DNA of 64,000 bases from Orobanche coerulescens (GCA_033398695.1 CM065806.1:45781001-45845000), one strand, 5' to 3'; counted from the first letter of the stretch, positions 46,403 through 58,990 are shown. A program made the numbers and translations. Notes: a model not told the origin generated them from the letters alone.

Positions 46403-47411
46403 TGTTGGAATATCCTATTCCACATAATTATAAAATAGTTTGATGATGATTTATTGATGTGTTGTTAATCAAAGATAACAACAATAGATCGAGGCAAAAC
46501 AACAAGAAGTCGAAGTCTCACAAACTGAGCTGCTAACGTACACTAACATGTGGTATTAACGTACGTAAGACAAAGTTATCTGAAGACTCACCTGAAGGGT
46601 CACCTGATGGATTAATGCACGCTACGTGAAGAGATTAACGCACGCTACATGATTGAGTTAGTGCACGCTACAGTTGAAGGCTAATGCACGCTAACGAAGG
46701 AATATATCCGTTGTGAAGACTTCCAACACGGAAATCACGCAGAATCTGAAAAGTAAAGTTTGAAGTGAAAAGCAAAGATAGCGCACGCTACGTATAATAC
46801 TTAGCGCACGCTAAGTTTGAAATATGTCCGTTGCAATGAAGACTTTAAGCATCTGACCATTGTGAACGGGAACCAAATCGCGCGCGCCAAAGAGTGAAAG
46901 TTAGCGCACGCTAACGAAGGAGGCATAAGCTACTGGACTGAAGATAAGAGCGGGTACATAACATGTAGAATAACGTACGTAACAAGAGATAGCGCACGCT
47001 AAACAGGAAAATAGCGCACGCTAATGGAGACAGGAAGTAACGGCTAGTTGAGCCTTTGAGCCTATAAATACCAAGTCATTTGGTATCATTCCACAACAAC
47101 TACAAGCAAATAACATATTGATCAGATATCATTGTCTACACTATTGTTGTTGTATTTGTGCTTAATTTATAAGTGTTTGAGTGTTCATACACAAAAACAT
47201 ACACGAGAGGAAAGATACGTATTGTAGATTGATTCGGTGTTATTAGGATTGCTAATCCGGCATTATTAGAATCATATCTAAATCCAAGAGAGGTTTGTCT
47301 ACTACCAATAGAAATCTAGATAGGTTGCTACCTTGTCCGATAGAAAAGGAAAATGGTTTATCTTGCACTGACAAAAAGACAAGATTGTAATGGTATCCCT
47401 CGGACCGATAG
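46403..47411 (+). repeat. 3' LTR of copia I (truncated at its 3' end)
   Basis: It begins TGTTGGAATA after the PPT. U3 holds half-site motifs TAGCGCACGCTA at 46779-46790, 46802-46813, 46902-46913, 46990-47001 and 47012-47023, with diverged copies from 46535. TATAAATA follows at 47063-47070. The LTR is interrupted at 47412 by gypsy LTR F. No coding part of copia I is visible. Confidence 0.72.
46779..47070 (+). promoter_or_regulatory. Copia I promoter: five identical half-site motifs then TATA box
   Basis: Five exact TAGCG-CA-CGCTA copies precede TATAAATA at 47063-47070, the same layout as in the Ty3/gypsy LTRs A and LARD1-3. The two element classes are not closely related, so shared descent of the LTR is not the obvious explanation. 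Confidence 0.6.
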
Positions 47412-47979
47412 TGTAATATCCGCATTTTTTCCTTTTTCTCGATATTCTCATTTTTGGTGTATTTTCATTTTTAGCAACTCTCTTGTAACCGTATTGACAT
47501 TTCGAGAATATTTAATATTGGACTTCTTGTCGTTCGAGCTTGTTTCGGACTTGTTTTACTCGATTCGGTGTTTTATGTCGTTTTCGTCGCTATTTCGTGT
47601 GTTCTCGTAAATCGTCGTTCGGAACCGCCGTTTCGGGGTTGTCGAAGACCCATCTCATGTTATTATGCGTGTTGTGAGCTTTTGTTTGGTGTTTCGACCA
47701 TGTATCGTACATTTCAGATGTTTTGGGCCGTTTTGTAATTTCCCAAAGTTTTGGGATAATTACGTTTGTTGTTGTTTTCCGAATCTTCGGGTAGTCGGGA
47801 ATATGTTTTCCTTTAACTCTTAAGTTCGTCGCCTCGAATCCTTTACGTTCGTACCCTCGTGTTTTGTTCACCGTTGCAATTCGACTTTTCGGTTCCTTCC
47901 TTGCGTGTTGGTAGCGGCCTGTACTTCTCAGGAAGGGACATTACGTACGTAATGCAATATGCTGTTACGTACGTAATGG
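47412..47979 (+). repeat. Gypsy LTR fragment F
   Basis: It starts TGTAATATCC like the U3 end of element A and has T-rich Tekay-like sequence. Two copies of a TTACGTACGTAA palindrome lie at about 47941-47952 and 47965-47976, close to where element J interrupts it. No internal region is visible. Confidence 0.6.
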
Positions 47980-48880
47980 TGTTGTGCGGCGATTTATACG
48001 CCTCGATGGCGATCGGCATAATGGTCAGGAGCCAGCCAAAGAAGACAGACGCTGGGCAAGCGCCTAGTGATCGATGTCCAAGGCGATCGTCTGTTGGCAT
48101 CTGGTGATCGCCTATGATGTCCGACTGTGGACGATCGTCCCGTACCACGTGTGAATCCGACATCCGTCAGAGTCGTCGAAGACCTAATCTCGGATGAAGA
48201 CCCACGTGCAGATCCGCAAAAGGCGCCACAAGATAAGGCCTTTTGACCCCAGCCTGTCACCACCTTCTCACCTACCGACAGGCCCGCCGAAAGGTACAAA
48301 GTGGGTCCTCCCTAGCCAGCGACTCAGGACGCGTGCGGATTTCTCATTGGCTCGCTCATCTGGCTGCCAGCTGCAGCCTCGGACTTTAAGGAAACAGTAC
48401 CACGTGATGGGACGATCGCCCACCTTATTCTAATACCGGAGAGGACCTAGTAACCTCTTCTCCTATAAATAGAAGGCCTCCAGTAGTGGCCAAAACACAG
48501 TAGACTTACTTGACGAAAAAACTCATACAGACGGTGGAATTACTGGATGAATACATTCTCACACAGTGAAACCCATCCACGAACACAGTACACCAAAAAG
48601 CAAGAACTCACAGAGCTTCATATCTGGTTCTTCCGGCAATCTTCACGCTCAAATAGCTAAGATAACTAGAATCTTTACACTCATTGTAATAGTATTCTAA
48701 CATTAATATTTGTACTCCCTAGCATTCATATTAATAACATCTCGCGAGAGCATTCAAGCCCGGGACTAAAAACCCCGACAAATATTGTGTTATTTATTTT
48801 CCCACGGAAGTGTTCTCGCATTTGTTTGTTACTCGACCATTCCAGCAATATCATCTCGGATAATATTTTGGGTAACAACA
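47980..48880 (+). repeat. 5' LTR of element J
   Basis: The right end GGTAACAACA is fixed by the PBS. The left end is inferred from TGTTGT at 47980, which mirrors ACAACA. That gives 901 bp. A TATA box CTATAAATAG is at 48473-48482. The ORFs on both strands at 47843-48433 have no domain. Confidence 0.6.
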
Positions 48881-48882
48881 AT

Positions 48883-48900
48883 TGGCGCTAGAAGGAGGGG
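48883..48900 (+). other. Primer-binding site region of element J
   Basis: TGGCGCTAGAAGGAGGGG follows the LTR end by 2 bp. This motif is common at the PBS of plant Tat elements. I do not name the tRNA. Confidence 0.6.
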
Positions 48901-49005
48901 CGAACCTTCGTTTTTATTCCGACCGTCTCGAAGAACACTCACTGTTCTCCGGGGCATATACTTGAAGAAACACTCACTATTCTTCAAAGAAAAACCTTCA
49001 GAAAC

Positions 49006-50745
49006 ATGACGTCGGTAACGACCTCAAAAAGAGCCACCCTGCGATCTGCCGGAAATCTTATTCTGGCCCATACCGAATCCCAACCTACGGCGGAAGGCGA
49101 CCGTGGCGACGCTAGGCTCTCACTCCCGCCCCCGAGGGATGGTCCCAGCCTCTCACTCGATCAGTTCCAAACCGCGGAACAGATCGAGGAGTCTATGGCC
49201 ATGCTCAGGGAGCGACGGAGGGCATGCGACTCGCCCACCATTACTCCCTCAGCCATCCACTGAACGGGCAAACGGAAGCTCAAGGGGCTATACATCGAGA
49301 AATCGTCGGAAAGCCCCGAGCCGCAGGAAAAGGCTCTCGTAAGGCGGGAAAATTCCGTCTTCAGCCGCCTAGGGAGTGATCCCTCATGGTGACCCGGGCA
49401 TTCGGGCCCCATCCGGGAAACATCGGAGTCCGAATCCGTCACCAGGAGTTCGGCATACCCGACTCCCAGAAGGCCGGCCGGCCAACGGGCTCCCACTTGC
49501 CCAATAATTGAGCTCGGCGGCGGAGAACTCGTCACCTACCATGGGGCCAGGAGATCAGTACACGATCGTCCTGGCTCCCGCTCCGAGAGCCAATTAGCGA
49601 GCAGTCAGGCTACGGCGATGGCCGCCATGCAGCGCCAGCTCGACGAAATGAAGACGCTCCTAGAAACTGGGGCACACACCAAGAGATCGATCGCTGGACC
49701 GAGTGAGCCACTCGCGGCCCAGATCGAGCTCGCCCTCGTTCAACCGAAGATCGCTCCTCCCTAAACACCTCTATATGAGGGGAGATCGGATCCTGAGACC
49801 CATTTGAGCAAGTTCCGGATTTACATGACCGGATGTGGGGCATCAGACGCGACGAAGTGTCGAATGTTCCCATTGACATTGGGCGATCTTGCCCATAGGT
49901 GGTACATCTCAGTGCCACCACGCTCGATCAATTGTTTTGAGAAGCTGGTGAACGACTTCACATTGTATTTCGCCGCCAAAGTTGCTCGGCCAGAAGGCCC
50001 CCACCGCATGATGAAAATCAGGCAGGGGAAGAACGAGCCCGATAAAGATTACATCGACCGGGTAGATGAAATAGTCCTCACCGGCGAGCCTATTAGCGAC
50101 GAGCTCGCTCTCTACTCGGTCCTAGGGGGATTCTATGGCCATTCGCCCATGTTCAGGAACCTTACGAAGGACACCCCCCGACCTACGCGATCTTCTGTGT
50201 CAAGGCCGCTGATTTTCTGGCTAGGCAGAGGATGCTCACCCTTCGTTTAGGCGAGGGATCCGCCGGGGAAGGTAAGGCGCCAACTTCCATCCCGAGAAAG
50301 GCGGTCGCCAAGCCCAGAAAGGCGATAACGAAGCCGCCCGGTGAATTCAAAGCTTTCGAGGATGTGGAGGGTCACCTCCTCCGCAACCTCAATCTATATC
50401 CGGCCCACATTTTCAATGCCATCAAGGGGCGCGAGTGGCTTAGCAAACCGAAGCCGATGAGGGACCACGGTCATCTAGACCGCAGTAAATTTTGTAACTA
50501 CCATAAGAGTCCCGGCCACAACACCAGCCAGTGCCGCGACCTCCTCAGACAACTCTGGAGACTGTTTGAGGAAGGCAAATTGGATAACCTGGTTACCAAG
50601 CCAGAGCCCCGAGCAGAGAGGACCGGGGGGCGCGAGCGCCGAAAAAACGACGGAACCCCTCCCAATCTGGTCGGAGGATCGATCAGAATGAGCCGGAGTA
50701 CTCTGACGAATCAATCCCTCCGATCAACCCTGGCGGCCGGATCAA
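49006..50745 (+). pseudogene. Element J gag
   Basis: The start MTSVTTSKRATLRS is at 49006. An arginine-rich helix with QLDEMKTLLE leads to a capsid with DPETHLSKFRIYMTGCG, RMFPLTLGDLAHRWY and FYGHSPMFRNL. A zinc-knuckle-like CNYHKSPGHNTSQCRDL is at about 50490-50540. At least three breaks (49263, about 49766 and a frame change at about 50240) disrupt it. It would form the particle core. Confidence 0.8.
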
Positions 50746-51610
50746 TATGCTTCAGGCAGGAGGTGGAAACCTCGGAGGCCTTTACCCGGTTTCCACCATG
50801 TCGAACAGAAAGCGGAAGGCCGAATTGAGGGCGTTCGCCGGGGTCCATGTCGTGGTACCCCCAGAGCCGACCATTTCCAAAGACGCGCTCATCACTTTCT
50901 ACAACAAGGATAGGGAGGGAGTGCAGTGCCCCAAAGAGGATGCCTTGGTAATCTCTGCATGTATCCTTGGGAAAATGGTCGATCGCGTGCTGGTTGACAA
51001 TGGGAGCTTTTGCAATATCATATTCAAATCCGCTCTCGACCAGCTTGGCAACCTGACCAAGTTCATCAAGCCGTTTGACACCGTGCTCCAAGGGTTCGGC
51101 GATAGCACAGTCCAAGCCTATGGAAGGATCAAGCTCTCTGTCGAGCTAATATGTTATTACGATCCCAAGGTTAGGATTACTAGGAACCTAAATTTTGTAA
51201 TCATAGATATACCCAGCATCTATAATGGGTTCCTAGGTCGCCCATTTCTAGAAACCTTCGAGGCGGCCGCCTCTTCTTTCTTTTACTGTATCAAATTCCC
51301 CACTGCCGATGGGATGGTCGGTACTGTAAAAGGAGACCAGCTAATAGCTAAGAAATGTTTGAATTACTCCTGTGTCGTAACTTCTTTCAACACTTCCCAT
51401 ACTATTTATAACATTGAGACGATCGATAATCAACCGATGGAGATCGATGAGCCAAGCACCTCGTACCAGCTCGACTCAGAGGATGACATCTCACATCGAT
51501 TAACGGACGACATCGAGCCAAGGATCGGTTTCGAGCCAAGCCTCGACATCGATCCAAGGATCGAGTCCGGAAATCGTTCCAAATGAGAAGCAACCGTCCC
51601 CATTGAAGAG
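50746..51610 (+). pseudogene. Element J protease region
   Basis: The frame at 50747-51586 contains VLVDNGSFCNIIFKSAL, the Tat form of the aspartic protease site (the aspartate is present and the usual DGGSS is altered to DNGSF), then NFVIIDIPSIYNGFLGRPFL for the second half. A single TGA at 51584-51586, possibly CGA-to-TGA, interrupts the frame before RT, which continues in the same frame at 51611. Confidence 0.78.
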
Positions 51611-52872
51611 TTGGAAAGTATAATGATAGATCCGGCTCGCCCGGAGCGGGAAGTACAGATCGGCACAAGCGTCGACCTCGAGTTAAAGGAGGATCTGATC
51701 AATTTACTACGTAAGAACATCGGAGTCTTTGCCTGGTCGCATCAAGATATGGTCGGCATAAGTCCTCAACACGCTTGCCACTATCTAAAGATCGACCCGG
51801 CAAGGAAGCCTGTTCACCAGAAACGCAGGAAATACGGTCCGGAGAAGTACGCAGCGCTCGACATAGAAGTAAAAAAGCTACTCAATAACAAACTAATCGG
51901 AGTAGCTACGGACGAGCCACAGTGGGTAGCCAACGCGGTGCTCGTAAAAAAGCCGAGCAACTCTTGGAGGTTATGCATCGACTTCACCGACCTCAACGCG
52001 GCATGCCCAAAAGACCACTTTCCGATGCCTCATATTGACCACTTGGTCGATAGCACGGCAGGCTGCGAAATGATGTCGTTCATGGATGCCTTCGCCGGGT
52101 ACCATCAGATCCCCATGGCGGAGGAAGACATAAAACACAAATCGTTCCACACGGAAAAAGACGTGTATTTTTGGGTCCGAATGCCGTTCGGCCTGAAGAA
52201 TGCAGGGGCGACCTACCAGCGGCTAGTCAACGAGATGTTCGCCAACCAAATCGGCAAGACCATGGAGGTCTACATTGACGACATCGTGGTCAAAAGCCTC
52301 AAAAAGGAATATCACCTCAATGACCTTGCCGAGGCGGTCGCCATCCTCGAGAAGTTCAATATGAAGCTTAACCCCAAGAAATGCAACTTCGGGGTAAGCT
52401 CCGAAAAGTTCCTGGGGCACATCGTGAGCCAAAGAGGGATCGAGGCAAACCCCACCAAGATCCAGGCGATCGTCGACATGCAAGAGCCACGGAATGTCAA
52501 GCAGGTGCAACGCCTGACAGGTTGTCTAGCTGCCCTTAACCGTTTTATTTCCCGGCCGGAGATAAAAGCAAGCCATTCTTCGCGACCATAATGAACAAGA
52601 AGTTCGCGTGGACAAAGGAGAGTCAAATGGCATTCACAAAAATCAAGGAGTATCTGTCTAACCCCCAGATCTTGGCAAAGCCGATCCCCGGCGAAAAGCT
52701 ATTCCTTTACCTGGCGGCCTCGGAGGTCGCGCTGAGTGCTGTTTTGGTGCGAGCAGAGGGGCAAGCACACTTACCGATCTACTTCGTTAGCCAAGCGCTC
52801 CATGACGCAGAAACGCGATACACGCCTCTGGAGAAGATCGCCTACGCTCTAGTCATGAGTGTTCGCAAACTA
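51611..52872 (+). pseudogene. Element J reverse transcriptase and RNase H (truncated)
   Basis: The RT runs from FAWSHQDMVGISP through WRLCIDFTDLNAACPKD, MSFMDAFAGYHQIPM, MPFGLKNAGATYQRLV and the catalytic YIDDIVVKS to FLGHIVSQRGIEANP. A frameshift at about 52555-52590 moves to the RNase H part (FAWTKESQMAF, LYLAASEVALSAVLV, YFVSQALHDAETRY). Element D begins at 52873 in the middle of RNase H. Confidence 0.87.
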
Positions 52873-55409
52873 TGTAGCACCCCAAACTAGGCGGATATTA
52901 CAGTGCCGTGGACCCCCGACTAGGACCCACCAGGCGAATGTAAATTAATGAATTAAATAATATAATTGTAGTACCGAACCACATTATATCACCAATTACT
53001 CCGACGAGGAGTTTCATTTCAACACACCCAAGATAATACCGAATACATGTATATTTTATATGAAGATAAAATACACAACACTGCATGAAACGGAGTATCG
53101 AAATGTAAAACTGCAGCGAAAAATAAATGACGACAACATGAATGACTTGAAAGGATTGGGCCCCCCTTACTAGTATCACTAGGACTCCTCGCCGTCAACA
53201 TTCTATTCCCGTGCTTTTTCCTTGCCATGACCTGAAACAAAATCCCCCAACGGGGTCAGTTACACAGAACAACAATCCTCAAGGGTTGAATATACACAAT
53301 CATGATATGTCTCAATTATGAAATATCCTTAGTTATGAATTTAAGCTGAAGAGGAGCATCATAGTACGCCCGTAATGTCTGTGCAAGTGTACAAGACGAG
53401 TGCCCAGACACACCAGTCCTTGTACCTAATTAGTCTCACGGAGGTAACGTTACCGTGTGCACAGTCCAATGTATCGGTGAACCCAATACATGACTATCGT
53501 GTGCTCGACTGAAAATTCCACACATCTGCACCCGGCCACGCAATATGAACCCAGAAGGTCATATGAACGATAATGACCATAATGAATATCAATGAATAAT
53601 AATCCGACAAACTAAAGAATGACTCACCGAGATGAAAATAATAGTGAAGTGAATGATAGCTCAATGAAATGATTGGAACCGTCGTTCCTCGTGAATGAAG
53701 TGATTATTCGACAATTACAAGTCTCAATACGGTTAATACAATTATGAATGAGTTATGATTATGAATGAACAACAACAAAAGGAATGAATATCCTTTTAAC
53801 CGAGTAAGAATTAACTTACCCAACACCTGTCACAAATGTCCTTCCACGAAAAAACGTCCTAAATGAGATGTCGGTCGCTCGAACAACCTTGAATAACACA
53901 ATTACCAACAATCCATTCAACATAGGAATCAAACACGATAATAACTAACTCAACACGTCGATACGACTAAACCAAGTTCATTGGGGCATTATATCAAACA
54001 CGTTGTAACAAACTTTGATTGTTTACAACCAAACCTTAACTATACCAATATCAAATCCCCAAGAAGTGTTTCAAACCGACAAAACATCTTCGATATAATC
54101 AAAAATCCAATATGAATATCCAAATTCGTGATTTCAACAACAACTAATCGAAACCCCCAAATCCAACTCAATATTCAAAGTGTTCTTGAATAACCTTTCA
54201 ATAATCCAATGAATATTCATACACACTCATAATCATACGTACATCTCTTCATACAACATGATTATAACGTCCAAAACATCATATCTCAACACAAAATCGA
54301 AATCCAAGATGTTGAAGAATATTACCTTAGAAGATCCAAAGACTTTGATCCGATGAACACGGGTTAGATCGACTATCCAAGCTTCACAACCGAATGAAGA
54401 TGATGAAAACCGAGTACTCAAGTGATTGATGAAGAAAAATCTCTTCCTCAAGATCTCTCTCTCGGACAAGGTGAAGAAAATGAGAGAAATGACCTCAAAA
54501 ACCCGTCCAGGTCCTTATAAACTGCCGAACGTTACGGCCGTAACTCGGCCTACTTACGGCCGTAACATCCCAGGTCAACGGCCTTACGGCCATAACCAGC
54601 CATCTCGTACGGCCGTAACTCGGCTTCGTCCAGAATCTGCCGACAGCCATACGGCCGTACCCGCACCTGTCTTACGGGCGTAACTCACCCTCGTCCAAAC
54701 ACCTGCCGACATCAATACGGCCGTACCCGCACACCTTACGGGCGTAACTCAACCGATACGGCCGTAACCGGCCAAACTTACGGGCGTATGAAGCTTTCGT
54801 CGAAACTGCCTGGGCACCCTGCTCGACACGTACGGCCGTAACCGGCCAAACCTTACGACCGTACCTACCTCAACTTACGGTCGTATGCCGCAACCCTTAC
54901 GGCCGTAACCCCTCCTCGTCCGACATTTCCTACAAACCACGAACACGTCTTACGGCCGTAGCCTGCCTACCTTACGGCCGTATCTCGTCTTCGGCCAAAA
55001 CAACCTTAAGCCAACGAATGCATGTTACGGTCGTAATGTATGATTGTTACGGACGTAACTCGTTGCTGGAAATGACGAAAATGCGACAACTCCGTTTACT
55101 CGCTACAAACGGTGAATGATCCGACATACAATACTCGTATGAATGTAATTAAGTCCAATAACATGCGATAGATGATACTTCCATCATAAGACTACAATTC
55201 ACGATGATAATGATGATACTCTTGTCTCGATCCACAAACGGAGATGAGTGACGATCGGTAACTGATATACGGTTACAAAATGCCAACGATGAACCCAAAT
55301 GAATGAATCATGAATGATGAGTGATTATTAATGAGTGAAAATTACTGAGTGACAATTACTGACTGATAATTACTGAATGATAATGAATGAATTACAACCG
55401 GGTATTACA
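52873..55409 (-). repeat. 3' LTR of element D
   Basis: It is 2537 bp, from TGTAGCACCC to GGGTATTACA on the plus strand. U3 carries many TACGGCCGTA palindromes (about 54530-55050), and TTATAAGG (minus strand) lies at 54513-54520 directly downstream of them. It lands in the RNase H gene of element J. Confidence 0.85.
54513..55050 (-). promoter_or_regulatory. TACGGCCGTA palindrome cluster and TATA box of element D
   Basis: More than a dozen full or near copies of TACGGCCGTA or TACGG(G)CGTA lie within about 520 bp, ending at TTATAAGG (54513-54520) in element orientation. The 5' LTR remnant repeats the layout at 60930-61280. The motif differs from that of element A, although its position is the same. 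Confidence 0.6.
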
Positions 55410-55430
55410 TACTCCCCCCTTAAAAAGAGT
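55410..55430 (-). other. Polypurine tract of element D
   Basis: AAGGGGGGAG on the minus strand directly precedes the LTR start. The box TTTCGAGGACGAAAC lies upstream of it, and the pol stop codon is at 55444. Confidence 0.8.
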
Positions 55431-55443
55431 TTCGTCCTCGAAA

Positions 55444-56930
55444 CTAAGGGTCAAACAACTCGGGATAACTCCCCCGCATACTATGCTCAATTTCCCAAGT
55501 AGCCCCTTCGATTCCGTGTCTAGACCACTGAATCTTGACCAAAGAAATCGTCTTGTTCCTCAACTGTTTGATTCGCCGCTCTAAAACTCGTATAGGACGC
55601 CCCTCATACGAATGATCATCCGTGATCTCGATTCCGCCGAACTGAAGTATGTGACTCGGGTTGGCAACATACTTCCGCAACTGAGAGACGTGAAACACAT
55701 TATGAATTCGGCTCAACGCCGGAGGTAAGGCCAATCGATAAGCCAGACTGCCTACTCGATCCAAAATATCAAATGGTCCGATGAATCTCGGACTCAACTT
55801 CCCCCGTTTTCTGAATCGTAAAATACCTCGACTCGGGGGTACCTTGACCAACACGTGGTCACCTGTCTCAAACTCTTGTGGTCGACGACGATTATCTGCA
55901 TATGATTTCTGTCGACTCTGAGCGGTCAACAAACGACTCCTGATCAAAGCTACCTTCTCACGGACGCCTATAAGCATATCGGGCTCGGTGCCGATTGATT
56001 CTGATAAGTCATCCCAACACAAAGGAGATCGACAACGACGACCGTGCAAGGCCTCGTAAAGTGCCATCTTAATCGAAGCATGCCAACTATTATTGTACGT
56101 GAACTCAATCAACGGTAGTTGGGCTTCCCAATTATCTTTCCAATCGAGAACACATGCCCTCAACATGTCCTCCAAAGTCTGAATAGTCCTCTCTGATTGT
56201 CCGTCGGACTGAGGATGAAAAGTTGTGCTGAGATTAAGCTAAGTTCCCATAACACTATGAACTGATTTCCAAAAATGAGACACGAACCGTCCGTCACGAT
56301 CGGAAACGATACTTTTAGGAGTACCGTGCAGTCTCACTATCTCTTTGATGAACAACTGGGCAAGTCTCTCGGGACCCCACGTATCCTTAATCTCAAGGAA
56401 ATGAGCTAATTTAGTTAAGCGGTCCACAATCACTCAGATTGTATTCATGCCACGACGACTCGTCGGCAAACTCGTGATGAAGTCCATAGAAATATCTTCT
56501 CACTTCCACTCTGGGATAGGGAGCGGTCTCAGCATACCTTCCGGTCTCTGATGTTCTATCTTGACTTCCTGACAGGTTAAACATCTCGAAACAAATTCTG
56601 CGACTTCTCGCTTCATATTACTCCACCGGTAATTTTGTTTCAAGTTCTTGTACATCTTGTTGGACCCCGGATGAATGGAGTAAGGGGTAGCATGAGCTTC
56701 TCTCAAAATCGAGTTTTTCAACTCGTCATTCGCCGGTACGCATAACCGATTCTTAAATCGCAAAAGTCCATCCTCGTGGACCACAAATCCAGGGGCTTTC
56801 CCCTGAACCACATCCTCTCGAATGCGTAACAATGATGGGTCTGAACCCTGATTCACTCTGATTGTCTCCTCAAGTGGCGATGAAATCCCTAACATGCAAA
56901 GTTGCCCTTGCACTCGCTGAAGCCAGACCT
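55444..56930 (-). pseudogene. Element D integrase with chromodomain-like tail
   Basis: The HHCC region (REAHATPYSIHPG, CLTCQEVK), the core (IVSDRDGRFVSHFW) and the C-terminal domain ([27 protein letters not shown]) are followed by RRIKQLRNK and [16 protein letters not shown], ending FDP at 55444. The last 243 codons are open. Upstream stops at about 56239, 56434 and 56499 replace what would be glutamine or tryptophan codons (MGT*LN, NTI*VIVD, EWK*ED). Confidence 0.86.
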
Positions 56931-58323
56931 CGATCTCGGGTCTAAGAAATTCCTATTGAAGCTCTTTCTGAACTGTTAAACGAGCAAGCATTTGCTCCTG
57001 AACGGACTTACGACTCAAGGCATCGGCGACAACGTTCGCCTTGCCCGGGTGGTACAGGATCTCAATATCATAATCTTTGATTAGTTCCAACCACCGCCTC
57101 TGTCGCATATTTAACTCCTTCTGAGTAAATATATACTTCAAACTCTTATGATCGGTGAATATCTGACAGGTGATGCCATAAAGGTAATGACGCCAAATCT
57201 TCAACGCGAAATCCATGGCTGCTAGCTCCAGGTCGTGGGTCGGATAATTAACCTCGTAAGGTCTTAATTTCCGTGAAGCATAGGCAATAACCTTCCCATT
57301 CTGTATTAATACACATCCGAGACCGTGTCCGGACGCGTCGCTATAAACCACAAATCCCTCCGTCCCTTGTGGCAAGGAAAGGAAAGGTGCTGAAATTATC
57401 TGGCTCTTGAGTTCCTCAAAACTCCGCTGACACGCGGCGGACCACATGTATTTCTTATCCTTTCGCAAAAGGTTCGTCAATGTTTGAGCGAATTTAGAAA
57501 ATCCTTCCACAAACCGTCGATAATAACTGGCTAATCCGAGAAAGCTTCGGATTTCCTTAACATTCTTCGGAGGTAACCAATCTCGGATAGCCTCCGTCTT
57601 CTGAGGATCAACACGCACACCGTCTGATGAAATTACATGCCCGAGAAACGTCACTTCGGACATCCAGAACTCACATTTGGAAAACTTTCCATAAAGTTGC
57701 TCTCGTCTCAACACGTCAAGCACCTGATGAAGGTGAAACTCGTGCTCCTCCCGGTCACGAGAATAAATTAAAATGTCATCAATGAAGACAACCACAAACT
57801 GATCCAAAAAGTTGATGAAAACCCGATTCATTAATTCCATGAATACCGCAGATGCAATAGTTAACCCAAACGGCATTACCACGAACTCATAATGACCCTA
57901 GCGTGTTCGAAACGCCGTCCTCGCGATATCTGACTCTCGAATTCGCAACTGATGATATCCAGATCTTAAGTCGATCTTGGAAAATACTGAAGCTCCCTGA
58001 AGTTGATCTAAGAGATTATCAATACGGGGTAGAGGATACTTATTCTTGATCGTCACCCTGTTCAACTCCCGATAATTAATACACACACGAAACGAACCAT
58101 CCTTCTTCTTGACAAAACACTGCTGCTCCCCACGGGGACGCACTCGGTCGGATATAACCTTTCTCGAACAATTCCTCAAGTTGATTCTTCAACTCATGCA
58201 TTTCGGTCGGGGCCATCCGATATGGTGCCTTCGATAATGGGGACGTACCAGGCTCCAACTCTATCGTGAATTCCACATCCCTCGGTGGAGGTAAACCAGG
58301 TAGCTTGTCTGGGAGTACATCGT
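56931..58323 (-). pseudogene. Element D reverse transcriptase and RNase H
   Basis: The RT starts with [16 protein letters not shown] and [12 protein letters not shown], has a frameshift at about 58130-58170, then [22 protein letters not shown] and catalytic FIDDILIYS. RNase H has [21 protein letters not shown] and FTDHKSLKY, ending [16 protein letters not shown] lies at about 57898 in [10 protein letters not shown]. The C-terminal 309 codons are open. Confidence 0.87.
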
Positions 58324-58530
58324 CAATCGATAACAATGATACCACGAATGGTTGAACACCTCGATTGCCTTAGAACGGTCAATCGATGACAATGATACAA
58401 TGAATGATTGAACACCTCGATTGCCTTAGAATGGCCAATCGATGACAATGATACAATGAATGATTGAACACCTCGATTGCCTTAGAACAGCCAATCGATG
58501 ACAATGATATAATGAATGATTGAACATCTC
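58324..58530 (-). repeat. 56-bp tandem repeat between protease and RT of element D
   Basis: CAATCGAT recurs at 58324, 58380, 58436 and 58492, each followed by CAATGATA and GATTGAACACCTCGATTGCC. The period is 56 bp with about 3.6 copies and few differences. Element A has ordinary coding sequence here and no repeat. A unit of 56 is not a multiple of three, so each copy shifts the frame. Confidence 0.88.
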
Positions 58531-58990
58531 TGATTGAGTAATTTCACTGCTTTCATCATATTGATGATTCTTCTGGAACAACGGGGATTACCTCCCTGAA
58601 ATACACACTCAGCTCCAACGACTGAAATGATAGTGACCATACGCTTACGAACACTGAGGATGGCATCATGACGATCCATCCAATTAATACCCAATATTAC
58701 ATCGTCCTAAGGTAAATCCACCACGATTAGGTCCACCAACCAATCGCGGTCATTAAGCTTAATTCGGTCAGTTCTTAACCTCATGATTTCCGAGAATTCT
58801 TCTACCGACAGGTAGACCAATGATATAAGGTCCACAATTAATAGGACTATCCAAGTGAAGTCTATACAAATATGATTCGGAAATGATTGAATGCGATGTA
58901 CTAGTATCAAAAAGGGTACACACAGGATGAGATAGAATTACGAGTATACCTGAGATCATTCGGGCCTCCGGATCGTCGGTCCTCTTCATC
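58531..58990 (-). pseudogene. Element D aspartic protease, active site altered
   Basis: The region aligns with the element A protease (HPVCTLFDT, GLPVGRRILGNHEV, GINWMDRHDAILSV). The catalytic DTGA is read as DTST: GGT became AGT and GCA became ACA, both G-to-A. A TAG-type stop and a frame change break the region at about 58700-58780. It would not be active. Confidence 0.8.

Larger units (their letters stand above)
47980..52872 (+). mobile_element. Element J: Tat-type Ty3/gypsy, truncated by element D
   Basis: It has a 5' LTR, a PBS-like TGGCGCTAGAAGG, then gag, protease, RT and the start of RNase H on the plus strand, until element D interrupts at 52873. The RT with MSFMDAFAGYHQI and YIDDIVVKS and the zinc motif CNYHKSPGHNTSQC point to the Tat (Retand/Ogre-like) lineage. 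Integrase and 3' LTR should lie right of the window. The base composition is more GC-rich than its neighbours. Confidence 0.85.

Noticed and set aside
49161..49535. 124-residue minus-strand ORF opposite element J gag
   Set aside because: It is a shadow of the GC-rich gag on the other strand.
48950..52872. An integrated plant pararetrovirus instead of a Tat-type retrotransposon
   Set aside because: An LTR, a PBS after it and Tat-type RT motifs are present. I see no movement-protein or virus coat region.
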